Below, one piece after another: positions 24,434 through 33,231 of a DNA stretch of 64,000 nucleotides. Every line of letters starts with the position of its first letter. Within the stretch, counting starts at the first letter, position 1. The stretch lies in the IMG/VR virus record IMGVR_UViG_3300031787_000001, positions 186,001-250,000 of that record. The stretch is one strand, 5' to 3'. The translations under genes were made by a program, and so were the position numbers. The DNA comes from a virus. The notes below the pieces were generated by a model. The model ran no database searches and had not been told where the DNA came from. It worked only from the letters and a program-made list of their open reading frames with translations.

Positions 24434-25349
24434 TATAACTTTTAATTATATTAATAATATATAAAACTTCTGAATTAGTCAATAATTCATTAAAAGGTAT
24501 TGACACGGTTTTTTTAGATTTTAATTCAGACATTGGACATTTTATACTATCAATTGAATATACGGGGTTCATGTGTGCCGCATCATAATGTATACCACAT
24601 AAAATATTATTTTTATACATATAATCAATAAAATTAGATCTATTTTCAACTTCAATTCTATATAAATGATTACTAGTATTTAAATAATTCAATTCCTTAT
24701 TGTATGTTTCTCTAATCTCGCCTAATCTTTTTAACTTTGTATTATATGTTTTAAAATTTCTAAGAGCAATATCACACTGTATACTATTCATATACATTTT
24801 ATAACCAGGAAATTTAATTTTTCGATCCCAATTATTTTCAGCATACGACATACCATTTAATGCCAATTCTTTTAATTCTATGATTTTTTCAAAATCATTT
24901 GAAACAATAATACCCCCGTCACAAGAACCGATTGGTTTTGTGGGGTAAAAACTGAATACCATTAAATCATTTGGATTACATTCATTTTTAAATTGGTTCT
25001 TTTCTAGTTTTTGTGCCGAATCAATAACTTTATAATCACCAAAATCGTGTAATAAATATGAATCACCAACCCAATCTGTATTATCGGAAAAATTATGTTT
25101 ATTTCCTGATGTTATTATTGCGTTAAGTACAACTGGTGGTATCATACTAGGTACCGTGATAGTTAAATTTTTATATTTTGATAATAATAAAAATATCGCA
25201 CTAGTTGCACTATTAAAACTAACAGCATATTTTGCACCAACATATTCTGAAATTTTTTCTTCAAATTCATTTACTATCTTATCATGTAAAAGATTAGAAT
25301 ATTCACCAGTATTGATTATATGGTTATTTATGTTAAATAATTGTATCAT
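24426..25349 (-). CDS. sugar aminotransferase, DegT/DnrJ/EryC1 family (FdtB-like)
   Basis: PLP-dependent aminotransferase of 307 residues, shorter than the usual 360-380. Motifs: YAVSFNSATSAIFLLL (cofactor phosphate binding), TVPSMIPPVVLNAI, VIDSAQKLE (conserved Asp and following turn), FSFYPTKPIGSCDGGIIV (the catalytic Lys region). With the ketoisomerase next to it, it would make a dTDP-3-amino-3,6-dideoxyhexose. No RmlA or RmlB genes are in the window, so precursors would come from the host or elsewhere in the genome. Confidence 0.88.
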   Translation of the reverse strand: MIQLFNINNHIINTGEYSNLLHDKIVNEFEEKISEYVGAKYAVSFNSATSAIFLLLSKYKNLTITVPSMIPPVVLNAIITSGNKHNFSDNTDWVGDSYLLHDFGDYKVIDSAQKLEKNQFKNECNPNDLMVFSFYPTKPIGSCDGGIIVSNDFEKIIELKELALNGMSYAENNWDRKIKFPGYKMYMNSIQCDIALRNFKTYNTKLKRLGEIRETYNKELNYLNTSNHLYRIEVENRSNFIDYMYKNNILCGIHYDAAHMNPVYSIDSIKCPMSELKSKKTVSIPFNELLTNSEVLYIINIIKSYNA

Positions 25350-25939
25350 TTTTTTCTAATTACTACTTGATATTCTTTTTTAATTAATTCATACTGATTT
25401 TCATATTCGTTCAAAAATTTGTCAATACCAAAAGATGTTGCTTCTTCGTGGTACATTTTTCCCCAAGAGTAGTCATCAAATATAATGACACCCCCTTTTT
25501 TACATAATTTAAATGAATTAATTGAATCAATATAGACTGCCGATGCTCTGTGATCACCATCAATATAAATTAAATCAAATTGTGATTCATATTTTTCTAA
25601 CAATTGGGGAAAAACTTCTGAACTAATATTTCTATATAATTCTAATTTATTATTTTTAATGTGATGATTTGTATTATTTATAAACCTATCATACTGATTA
25701 TTAAAATATTTATAAATGGTATTGTTATTATGAACATCACTTTCCTTTAATTCTGTGTTTAAATAAACATCGGTCAGTGGATCGACACATATTAATTTAC
25801 CATTTTCATTTAATATATTATCAATTATATAATTCGATGTTAGTCCTTCGAAACAACCGATTTCTAAACACAATGTTAAATTTTTAACACCGTTAGTATT
25901 AATTTTGAATTCATTATTCCAATCGTAAGTGTATTCCAT
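25346..25939 (-). CDS. class I SAM methyltransferase
   Basis: 197 residues with LCLEIGCFEGLTSNYI (motif I), GKLICVDPLTD (motif II), DLIYIDGDHRASAVYID (motif IV) and KLCKKGGVIIFDDYSWG, close to the Methyltransf_24 pattern. Its stop overlaps the next gene's start by 4 bases. It probably methylates a glycan or a sugar-linked acceptor. Confidence 0.82.
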   Translation of the reverse strand: MEYTYDWNNEFKINTNGVKNLTLCLEIGCFEGLTSNYIIDNILNENGKLICVDPLTDVYLNTELKESDVHNNNTIYKYFNNQYDRFINNTNHHIKNNKLELYRNISSEVFPQLLEKYESQFDLIYIDGDHRASAVYIDSINSFKLCKKGGVIIFDDYSWGKMYHEEATSFGIDKFLNEYENQYELIKKEYQVVIRKK

Positions 25940-25944
25940 ATTTT

Positions 25945-26418
25945 TTATTTTTTTAATTTAAATTTTGCCATTGTACCAACTTGTTCAACTAATTCTAAAA
26001 AATTTAAAGCATCTTGATATTCGGGTCTATTAAAATCATGAATGAAAATAATTGTGTTATCGTGTGACATTAATTTCACAACTGAAGCACAAGAAACCCT
26101 TGCTCTACCATCAATTAAGATAACATCAAAAGGTCCTTTATCTAAAGGTGCCTCAATATAAGATTTAAATTCTTCGTATGTACCACAATGTCCACCCTCT
26201 ACATATGGTAAGTCAGGTTTTTTTAATATTATCTCGCAATTAGATAATAATCCATCTTGTAATTTATTATACCAATCTTCTTGATGTTCTATCGAAATTA
26301 TATTTAAACACTTATCGGCAATTTCAAATGTCGATTGACCAGAGCCATATTCTAGTACTTTTTTTGTTTTATCTATTTCGGCTAAAAAAAAGACTGATTC
26401 ATTTGTTGTTGTAAACAT
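25945..26418 (-). CDS. SAM-methyltransferase-fold protein
   Basis: 157 residues with KVLEYGSGQSTFEIADKC (motif I), a short motif II NIISIEHQEDW, and FDVILIDGRARVSCA plus NTIIFIHDFNR. Substrate unknown. It is one of four consecutive methyltransferase-like genes in the cassette. Confidence 0.75.
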   Translation of the reverse strand: MFTTTNESVFFLAEIDKTKKVLEYGSGQSTFEIADKCLNIISIEHQEDWYNKLQDGLLSNCEIILKKPDLPYVEGGHCGTYEEFKSYIEAPLDKGPFDVILIDGRARVSCASVVKLMSHDNTIIFIHDFNRPEYQDALNFLELVEQVGTMAKFKLKK

Positions 26419-26434
26419 ATTATATTGTATTATA

Positions 26435-27187
26435 TTATTTTAGTTCGATATAACATATCCAAGTGTAATCTTTTTTTTCTTCAAAAAAAGTGGGATACTT
26501 TTCGTTATCGTTTATTGTTAATAAAGGTTCTGGTGTTGGATAATTTTCATCCCAATTATCACCCCATCTTGTTATCTCTGATTTAAATAATGGTGGCATT
26601 TCTTGATAAACCGAAACATTTTCTTTAAAATAATCTAAATCTGAATCGTTCTTATCATACCAAGTTTTAATTCCGTCCAAGTCAATAACATATCTGGTGT
26701 TGGATAATATTTTTTTTGGTGTATAACAGTCACCTAACTGATAAGGATAATTATCTTCAGTCATAAAAACCTTAAAACCCAATGATTTGGCATGTTTTAG
26801 TCTCTCTAAAAAATTTTGATGATCATCAAAAAAAATCATAGTATCTTCTTTTGGTATGTGATCCCAATCAGTTTTTAAAAAATCTAATGTTTGATATGTG
26901 ACTTTAGGACTCGTATAAACTCTAAAATGTGGTGAAGGGTCAATAGATATTATTTTTGTATCTGGACTAGCTTGTTCAAAAAACCAAGTGCCAAGTCCTT
27001 TCCATACACCACTCTCAATTAGATATTTAGGTTTAAGTTTTTTAACAACATACCAAGCCGAAAACATGTGTCCAGATTTCATACCACCATTATTGTCTTT
27101 TATGGGTCTTGATTCGTATAATGTCTTAAATTCATCTAAATGTTTTAACATATCTACTCTATCCCATTTGCTTAAAAATTCAGTCAT
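26435..27187 (-). CDS. methyltransferase-fold protein, 250 aa
   Basis: The Rossmann pattern is visible: YLIESGVWKGLGTWFFEQASPDTKIISIDPSP (motifs I-II) then DTMIFFDDHQNFLERLKHAKSLGFKVFMTEDNYPYQLGDC. The second half is Trp-rich and unlike typical small-molecule enzymes. A SAM-dependent or related alpha/beta fold is likely; the reaction is not. Confidence 0.65.
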   Translation of the reverse strand: MTEFLSKWDRVDMLKHLDEFKTLYESRPIKDNNGGMKSGHMFSAWYVVKKLKPKYLIESGVWKGLGTWFFEQASPDTKIISIDPSPHFRVYTSPKVTYQTLDFLKTDWDHIPKEDTMIFFDDHQNFLERLKHAKSLGFKVFMTEDNYPYQLGDCYTPKKILSNTRYVIDLDGIKTWYDKNDSDLDYFKENVSVYQEMPPLFKSEITRWGDNWDENYPTPEPLLTINDNEKYPTFFEEKKDYTWICYIELK

Positions 27188-27780
27188 TTGTTTTTTTCTT
27201 TAAATAAATAATTATTATCAATATTATTAATTATATAACCATATTTTTCACATAAATAAATCAAATTATTTTTATTGTGAAAATATCTATATGTTGTAAT
27301 TTCATCATACGCATCATATGTTTCGTAATAGCTAGGTTTATCGGTTATTTCCATTCTACCTATTAATAATTTTTTTGGTGATAGTTTTAACATATTTTCT
27401 AATACATCATCACCATTTGGTAGTACATCCAATAAGGCACCTATATGAATCATATCAAAATTATTTATATAATCTGACGATAATTCATTTATATCTTTAA
27501 CATAGAATTCTTCGTAATTCCATTTATTTTTGGCCAATTCAATTGCATCAGACGAATAATCTATTCCAGTATATTTTATATTATTAAACTCCCTATTACA
27601 TAATTCATAGTAAGTACCACATCCACAACCAATATCTAAAATGGATGTGGGTTTTTCTTGGATGATAAATTTAATAAAATCCATCCAATGTTGTGGGTAG
27701 TTATTTGATAGTTGTTTTATATTTAATTCTAATTGTTTTTCAAAAACGTTTTTATTTTTCCAAGAATCAATTAATGCCAT
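27184..27780 (-). CDS. class I SAM methyltransferase
   Basis: 198 residues with SILDIGCGCGTYYELCN (motif I, canonical DxGxGxG), IKYTGIDYSSDAIELAKNKW (motif II) and DMIHIGALLDVLP (post-II). It overlaps both neighbours (4 and 14 bases). Clear Methyltransf_11/25-type domain. Likely modifies a sugar or lipid-linked glycan of the cassette. Confidence 0.85.
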   Translation of the reverse strand: MALIDSWKNKNVFEKQLELNIKQLSNNYPQHWMDFIKFIIQEKPTSILDIGCGCGTYYELCNREFNNIKYTGIDYSSDAIELAKNKWNYEEFYVKDINELSSDYINNFDMIHIGALLDVLPNGDDVLENMLKLSPKKLLIGRMEITDKPSYYETYDAYDEITTYRYFHNKNNLIYLCEKYGYIINNIDNNYLFKEKNK

Positions 27781-28657
27781 ATTTTTTAATTTGATTTTTA
27801 AATTTAATAAGTAAATTATCCATATTATTTTTTATTGATTCTGGATGTTCGCCAATAAATTCACTTGTTTTACATTCACCGCGAACGTGTGGTTTAAATT
27901 CGTGTACACCATTCCACATTTCTTCAATATAATTTTTTTTATCGATATCACCAGTAACCCAAGGTAGATAAACATCATTAAAATAATTATCAATACAATT
28001 ATTTCGACTAACACTATCTTTATAATAATTTACTTTCTTATAAACTTGGTCAGGAAAAACATATGAATAATGATACATCTGTACCCCCAATTTTTCAAAT
28101 AATTGATCACTATCGATATGTTTTCTTACGATATTTGATGTTACCGGATATTGAATTGTGGGTGGTCTATGTGTTAACCATGTTGACCCCTTTGTATATT
28201 TAAACACTCTTAAAAAGTTATCTCTGTTTAATTCAAAACCAGTTAAATAATGATTAAACCCACCATAAAAAGAACAACTTCTAATGCCGACACTTGTCGG
28301 TTGTTCTTCTTTTAAAAATTCGATCATTTTAACCAAATCTTCAGTTTTATAAACCTCATCTGAATCTAAATTCCATATATAATCAATATCATCATTAATA
28401 TGTTCCATGTACGCCCTACATTGATCATCTTTTTCAGTAAACTGACCATGTACAATTTTTATTTTATTCTCGGGATCTGGAAATTCATTTAATATTTTAT
28501 TTGTTTCGTCAGTAGAGGTTGTCCTACCTTGCCTTTGCCAATAAGAAACTGGCCCTTCCGCAATTAAAATTTGACTTGCAAATGGATAAACCTGTTCTAA
28601 ACATTCTTTTAAAACATAATCACCCTCAAAAATTATCATACCAAATGCTATCTTCAT
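27767..28657 (-). CDS. GT2-like glycosyltransferase
   Basis: 296 residues with a GT-A fold start (KIAFGMIIFEGDYVLKECLEQVYP) and a DxD-type motif YIWNLDSDEVYKTEDL. The mid-section has WLTHRPPTIQYP, often seen in bacterial GT-A enzymes. Catalytic acceptor unknown. Confidence 0.78.
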   Translation of the reverse strand: MKIAFGMIIFEGDYVLKECLEQVYPFASQILIAEGPVSYWQRQGRTTSTDETNKILNEFPDPENKIKIVHGQFTEKDDQCRAYMEHINDDIDYIWNLDSDEVYKTEDLVKMIEFLKEEQPTSVGIRSCSFYGGFNHYLTGFELNRDNFLRVFKYTKGSTWLTHRPPTIQYPVTSNIVRKHIDSDQLFEKLGVQMYHYSYVFPDQVYKKVNYYKDSVSRNNCIDNYFNDVYLPWVTGDIDKKNYIEEMWNGVHEFKPHVRGECKTSEFIGEHPESIKNNMDNLLIKFKNQIKKYGIN

Positions 28658-28669
28658 TAGTTTTGTTTT

Positions 28670-29539
28670 TTAATTGTAATATTTAATTTTGGTTTCTTTT
28701 AATTTATTGTAATAATCATCATATATCAATTTTAAAGACTTAACGTTTGTATACATTTCAATTGGTGTATAGATATGATGTTGTGTTGATGGTATATACC
28801 CATTTTCACGGAAATCAAATTGTGAAAAATGTGTAAAAATAAGTTTTTGTTTTCTTCCTTCCCAAATAATATTATGATTAGATTCATAATCTGAATAATC
28901 ATATAATTGCCATTGCCAAGGTGCTCCGTGTCCAATTTCACCATCTATAAATATTAAATCACTCGGACACATATTTGGAAACTCATCTAAATATTTTTGA
29001 TCTCCACAGGTTGCTAAATGTGGATATTTTTGATTTAAAACCGCATCTGACCACCAGTTTAGTATTTTCTTACCTATTGTTCCATTTTTAAAAAAAACAA
29101 TCCCGACATTATAAAAACCTTCATCTCTACTATAATTTAATGGAAATTGTCTATGTCTGAAAATACCAATTTCTTTATTTCCAATTGAATTTAAAATAAC
29201 ATCAACGTCATCGTGTAATAAAATATCACTATCAATGTACATTATGTCGCCAATATTTTTATTAATTAAAAAATTTGAAAAATATGAAGCTAAAGACCAA
29301 CAGAAATATCTGTAATTACTATTTTTTAATTTTAGTAATATCTCATCGTTTGATAAAAGTTCTGAGACATTATAAATAATTAATGTTTCTGATTCATGTT
29401 TTTTTGCAATTTCATAGCTTTGATCATCAATACATAAATAATGTAGTTTAAAATTTTTTGAATATTTCAATAGGGATTCATATAATGTTAAACCCTTTAT
29501 TAAATAATTTATATCTGAAACTGTACAAATGTTTATCAT
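28670..29539 (-). CDS. GT8-like glycosyltransferase
   Basis: 289 residues: MINICTVSDINYLIKGLTLYESL at the start, then IMYIDSDILLHDDVD (DxD), EGFYNVGIVFFKNG and CGDQKYLDEFP. These match the GT8/DUF-type nucleotide-diphosphosugar transferase core. Its start overlaps the next gene by 4 bases. Confidence 0.78.
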   Translation of the reverse strand: MINICTVSDINYLIKGLTLYESLLKYSKNFKLHYLCIDDQSYEIAKKHESETLIIYNVSELLSNDEILLKLKNSNYRYFCWSLASYFSNFLINKNIGDIMYIDSDILLHDDVDVILNSIGNKEIGIFRHRQFPLNYSRDEGFYNVGIVFFKNGTIGKKILNWWSDAVLNQKYPHLATCGDQKYLDEFPNMCPSDLIFIDGEIGHGAPWQWQLYDYSDYESNHNIIWEGRKQKLIFTHFSQFDFRENGYIPSTQHHIYTPIEMYTNVKSLKLIYDDYYNKLKETKIKYYN

Positions 29540-30201
29540 AAATAAAAATTTTTTTCTTGTCTTCTTTTAAATGTTAAAAAATCATCACCGTAGTGTGTTT
29601 CGTTTCTCTGATATAAAGAATCAAATTCATTGGATTTATCAACACTGTGATGTTTATGTCTTATGATAACTTTACTATTATAAACTTGTTTTTTTAACAT
29701 ATTACCGACAATTGTAAATTCATTATCAGACCATAAAGATTTATATTCTGGATTGTATATGTAATTAAATCTATCATAATATTTTTTACCTAAAATACAC
29801 AACGTATTCAAATTATCTCCATGATTTCCATCATTAAACCATAAAATACCGTCGGTATCAACGAAGTTTTTTTTCATTTCATCTCTTATTATTTCATCAT
29901 AATTTTTTATTTCTGGCACCATATCATCAGAAGCCAATAAAATAATATCATACTCTATATCACTAAAACCATTATTTATTGCTTCTATTTTACTTTTATT
30001 TTGATTAAATACTAATCTTGTATTTTTAAGTTTACTTATCTCGTTTTTAATATCATTATTATTCATTAACTGATCATCAACATCACAACTGACATTAATA
30101 AAATAATTTTCATTATCACTTAATAAATCATTATAAATTTTTAAAACATTTAAAAATTTAATGGGTCTGTTTCTAGTTGGAAATTGTATTAATAATTTCA
30201 T
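29536..30201 (-). CDS. GT-A glycosyltransferase
   Basis: 221 residues with a typical GT2 entry (MKLLIQFPTRNRPIKFLNVL), INVSCDVDDQ, IILLASDDMVPEIKNYDEII (DD metal-binding turn) and a His-rich C-terminus (IRHKHHSVDKSNE). Small, single-domain. It overlaps the next gene's start by 4 bases. Confidence 0.75.
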   Translation of the reverse strand: MKLLIQFPTRNRPIKFLNVLKIYNDLLSDNENYFINVSCDVDDQLMNNNDIKNEISKLKNTRLVFNQNKSKIEAINNGFSDIEYDIILLASDDMVPEIKNYDEIIRDEMKKNFVDTDGILWFNDGNHGDNLNTLCILGKKYYDRFNYIYNPEYKSLWSDNEFTIVGNMLKKQVYNSKVIIRHKHHSVDKSNEFDSLYQRNETHYGDDFLTFKRRQEKNFYL

Positions 30202-30908
30202 ACGTATGCGGGTTTAAATTTTTCATTATTACCATGAACTGTTATTTCATATCTTTGAGTGTTCCATATATTCTCATCAGGAATTATGTTAAAACTAATG
30301 TTTAGTTTCCATAATGTAAATGGTAGAGATACCTGACATTGTGGATAAATCATTCCAAATTTCATTATTTCTTTAAACCATAATTTATTAAATTCAATAA
30401 CATCTAAATATCTGTTGTTTCTTAAAAGAAATCCACTTTGGTATAGTCCATTATTTTCTGGATAGTTATGTAAATTCTTATATTCATTTAATTGAGGTAA
30501 TATTTTTTCTTTTGAATATTTTGGTATTGTCAAACTATATATACCTTCTTGGTATATACAATTTCTCGGGAACCCAGCCAAACAAAAATGTTTATATAAT
30601 AAAATTTTATCTGATTTAAAATTTTTAAATAAAAAATTAACGTAGTCTTTATCTTTTATAACAAAATTAGCATCTAACCAAATAGTGTAATCGTAATCTG
30701 GTAAGTAATTGTGTGAAAGACATTTTATTTTTTTATATGAAACAGCCGGTGGAACATTATTATCTTTTTCGATATATATTATCTTCCAATCATCCGATTT
30801 TAAATCGGGATTATCGGTGAAACATATATAATCTAATCCATCTATTTTTTCTGGTGGTTTTAGTGTTTCGTAATCACCAAATATCGCCGTATATAAACAA
30901 ATTTTCAT
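30198..30908 (-). CDS. TOD1/MUCI70-like (DUF616) glycosyltransferase
   Basis: 236 residues: KICLYTAIFGDYETLKPPE (N-terminal strand and loop), DYICFTDNPDLKSDDWKIIYIE, SYKKIKCLSHNYLPDYDYTIWLDANFVIKD (the WxDAN metal-binding element) and GLYQSGFLLRNN. This order is typical of the DUF616 family. Shares a base with the next start. Confidence 0.78.
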   Translation of the reverse strand: MKICLYTAIFGDYETLKPPEKIDGLDYICFTDNPDLKSDDWKIIYIEKDNNVPPAVSYKKIKCLSHNYLPDYDYTIWLDANFVIKDKDYVNFLFKNFKSDKILLYKHFCLAGFPRNCIYQEGIYSLTIPKYSKEKILPQLNEYKNLHNYPENNGLYQSGFLLRNNRYLDVIEFNKLWFKEIMKFGMIYPQCQVSLPFTLWKLNISFNIIPDENIWNTQRYEITVHGNNEKFKPAYV

Positions 30909-31681
30909 TATAAATTAATATTAAAAATATTATCAACTAATTTTGTTCTTTCATTACCGGGCGGTGTTGTGGTAAAAAAAATGTCACCTAATTTATATTC
31001 GTCGTACATTTTTAAAAATTCATCAATGTTTTTAAAAGCATCCTTAGAAGAACTATTTATTAATTTTGTTTTTATATTTTTTCTAACATAACTCATGTGA
31101 TGCATCTCCATTTCATCTCTAGTTAATATTAATGGTTTATTTGAATCCATTCTACGAGTTGGGTCCACCAATACAGGTGATATGTTTCCAAACTTATATG
31201 TAGAATTATTTAATATTTTAAAAATCAAAGAAACATAATATGTGTTATATGGAAAAATTTCATATGTGGGTTCTTTAAAATAAGTCTTCATCTGACAATA
31301 TGATGAATCATAGTCCCCATCTATTAGTTTATTTTTTAGATATTTGAATTGTTCCAATAAATAAAATTCATCGGAATCCATACTCATATGGTGAGTACAT
31401 CTATTTCCTTGGGAAATATAAAGACCAATATTTCTTTTTACAATTTCGTTGTAATGTCCACCATTCTCGATCTTTGGTTTGTATTCGTATAACTCATCAA
31501 CTAAACCTTCCGATTTTAATCTATTGAGTAATGGTATCAATTCTTCATTACATTTATTTCCAAAATTAGATATTGTCTGATAAACAACTGAAATATAATC
31601 GACTTCTGATCTTATTTGCTTAATAGAACCTTCGAGTAATTCTTCTCCATCAAATATGTTATAACTTACACCTAAACGCAT
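30908..31681 (-). CDS. GT-A glycosyltransferase-like protein
   Basis: 257 residues: MRLGVSYNIFDGEELLEGSIKQI, a glycosyltransferase-type start, then HHMSMDSDEFYLLEQF (DxD equivalent) and LVDPTRRMD. First gene of the minus-strand cassette; an A/T-rich hairpin with T run ends two bases before its ATG. Confidence 0.7.
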   Translation of the reverse strand: MRLGVSYNIFDGEELLEGSIKQIRSEVDYISVVYQTISNFGNKCNEELIPLLNRLKSEGLVDELYEYKPKIENGGHYNEIVKRNIGLYISQGNRCTHHMSMDSDEFYLLEQFKYLKNKLIDGDYDSSYCQMKTYFKEPTYEIFPYNTYYVSLIFKILNNSTYKFGNISPVLVDPTRRMDSNKPLILTRDEMEMHHMSYVRKNIKTKLINSSSKDAFKNIDEFLKMYDEYKLGDIFFTTTPPGNERTKLVDNIFNINL

Positions 31682-31683
31682 AA

Positions 31684-31716
31684 AAAAATATTCACTAAAA
31701 TATAATGAATATTTTT
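31684..31716 (-). terminator. A/T-rich terminator-like hairpin upstream of the glycan cassette
   Basis: Inverted repeat AAAAATATTCA / TGAATATTTTT, with a T run on the minus strand. It lies between the gene ending at 31746 and the ATG at 31681, so it could stop transcription or gate the cassette. Confidence 0.42.
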
Positions 31717-31745
31717 CAAAATAAAAAGTATTTTATCTTTTTTTT

Positions 31746-31991
31746 TTAATCGGTTAAATCGGTAAAAAATCCTTTGGTTGTTAAATCCTCAGAATTGTTT
31801 TTAGATCTTTCTTCTGCTCTGGCAATCTCCTTTTCTGTGAATAGAAGACATCTTTCGTTTTTACCGTCAGCATCTTCTACCCAAACGGAAACATATTTAG
31901 CAGAAGCGTTTGAAAACTTCTTCTTTTCAGTATTCCAAACTCTGATTAATCTACCTGATTTAACTTTTACCTTGTCAATTAAACTAGCCAT
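31746..31991 (-). CDS. hypothetical protein, 81 aa
   Basis: Small basic-then-acidic protein with beta strands (GRLIRVWNTEKKKF, VSVWVEDADGKNERCLLF) and a KEIARAEERS helix. An exact late box lies 7 bases upstream. No family recognised; possibly structural. Confidence 0.65.
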   Translation of the reverse strand: MASLIDKVKVKSGRLIRVWNTEKKKFSNASAKYVSVWVEDADGKNERCLLFTEKEIARAEERSKNNSEDLTTKGFFTDLTD

Positions 31992-31998
31992 ATGTTTT

Positions 31999-32006
31999 TA
32001 TTTATA
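31999..32006 (-). promoter_or_regulatory. T4-type late promoter box
   Basis: Minus-strand TATAAATA inside TATTTATAAATAAAAACA, 7 bases before the ATG at 31991; the same extended block precedes the ATG at 9428. Confidence 0.55.
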
Positions 32007-32010
32007 AATA

Positions 32011-32253
32011 TCATGCGAAAAAATAAAGTACCGCACCTAATGAAGTTACACCAGCATCGACCCAATCAAATTTTTCTTTTTGATAAAATCTATCATAACA
32101 TTCTTTAAGTAATCCTGCAATTGTTGCCACACCTAAACAAATAAATCCTAGTGTTGGTTGTGTGAAAAAATCAAACCGAGCGTTTATAATTACAATTAAA
32201 AGGGATAATGCGAATCCTGCGGTAAAATGCATTGCTTTGTCTTGTGGTATCAT
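32011..32253 (-). CDS. membrane protein, YfiM/DUF2279-like
   Basis: 80 residues with an N-terminal DKAMHFTAGFALSLLI (a D..H..AGF pattern typical of YfiM-like proteins) and two further hydrophobic segments (GFICLGVATIAGLL, VDAGVTSLGAVLYFF), plus LKECYDRFYQKE between them. Inner-membrane location is likely; a holin role is only a possibility from size and topology. Confidence 0.6.
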   Translation of the reverse strand: MIPQDKAMHFTAGFALSLLIVIINARFDFFTQPTLGFICLGVATIAGLLKECYDRFYQKEKFDWVDAGVTSLGAVLYFFA

Positions 32254-32264
32254 ATTTTGTTTTT

Positions 32265-33191
32265 TTAATATCCTACTAAGTTTCTTATTATTAGACTATC
32301 GTTTTGAATACTAGTACATCCAAATGAATTAGGTCCTATCCACCAATATCCAGGTCTTGAATAAGAATTACCCATGATAGGTGCTCTACCTGTTGTAGAA
32401 TTTCCAAAACCTGCGAAATATTCTGCAAGAAAATTACAATTAGCATCATAATTTGCTTGGTGGTACAATCCAAAAGTGTGTCCTACCTCATGAGATGAAG
32501 CTTCCCAAATAGATTTTTGTCTATATCCTAATGCTTTACTAAATACAAAAGCAACTACCTCTTCACCCCATTTTATTGATTCTATAAAAGCGACACCTCC
32601 TGCACAAGCTGTTGGTCCACAATACCATTCATAGTTTTCTGTAATTATCAATCTCTGTCTACGAACAATAGAAGCATTATTATAAACACTAGAGTCTGTA
32701 GTGACATTGATGTTTTTAAATTGAGCAAAGTCAGTGGTTATAGAATCTACAATGTTTTTTATTTCTGTTGAACTAAGTCCTGATGGTGTAGCATAAAATG
32801 GTAAACCTCCGTTTTGCCCTATCCAATAAGGACTATTTACATATTCCCCATCAAAATCTAAAAATATAACCCAGTTTCCTGTACCAACAATAGGTGGAAA
32901 TGGTGTTGCATCACAAGCGTCTCCTATACCATCTTTATCACTATCTAATTGATCGGGGTTAAATGTGACAGAACAGTTATCCTGTGTATTAGGTATACCA
33001 TCTTTGTCTGTGTCCCTTACTCTTGTTCTAAGTGCAATCTGTTGTTCTTGTGGAGACATTCTAGCAACGGTATTGTAATTACCGTTTAGAAAGTCACATG
33101 ATTCTGGTTTATTTTTTAATGTAAAATTGTTTGTTATTTTTTGACAAGAAAAAAACAAAAATAGAATAAAAAAAAGATAGGTATTTTTCAT
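32265..33191 (-). CDS. metzincin-like metalloprotease lipoprotein
   Basis: 308 residues. A short signal ends in lipobox FFSC (Cys16). Residues about 70-100 form thrombospondin type 3-like calcium repeats (DTDKDGIPNTQDNC, DSDKDGIGDACD). The C-terminal domain holds the metzincin zinc signature HEVGHTFGLYH and a Met-turn PIMGNSY. Exported Zn/Ca-dependent protease anchored on the envelope is the likely product. Sampled lines are visibly richer in G+C than neighbouring genes, suggesting recent acquisition from a bacterial genome. Confidence 0.82.
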   Translation of the reverse strand: MKNTYLFFILFLFFSCQKITNNFTLKNKPESCDFLNGNYNTVARMSPQEQQIALRTRVRDTDKDGIPNTQDNCSVTFNPDQLDSDKDGIGDACDATPFPPIVGTGNWVIFLDFDGEYVNSPYWIGQNGGLPFYATPSGLSSTEIKNIVDSITTDFAQFKNINVTTDSSVYNNASIVRRQRLIITENYEWYCGPTACAGGVAFIESIKWGEEVVAFVFSKALGYRQKSIWEASSHEVGHTFGLYHQANYDANCNFLAEYFAGFGNSTTGRAPIMGNSYSRPGYWWIGPNSFGCTSIQNDSLIIRNLVGY

Positions 33192-33231
33192 AGGATATTG
33201 TTTACTATAAATATCATATGAAAATTAAATT

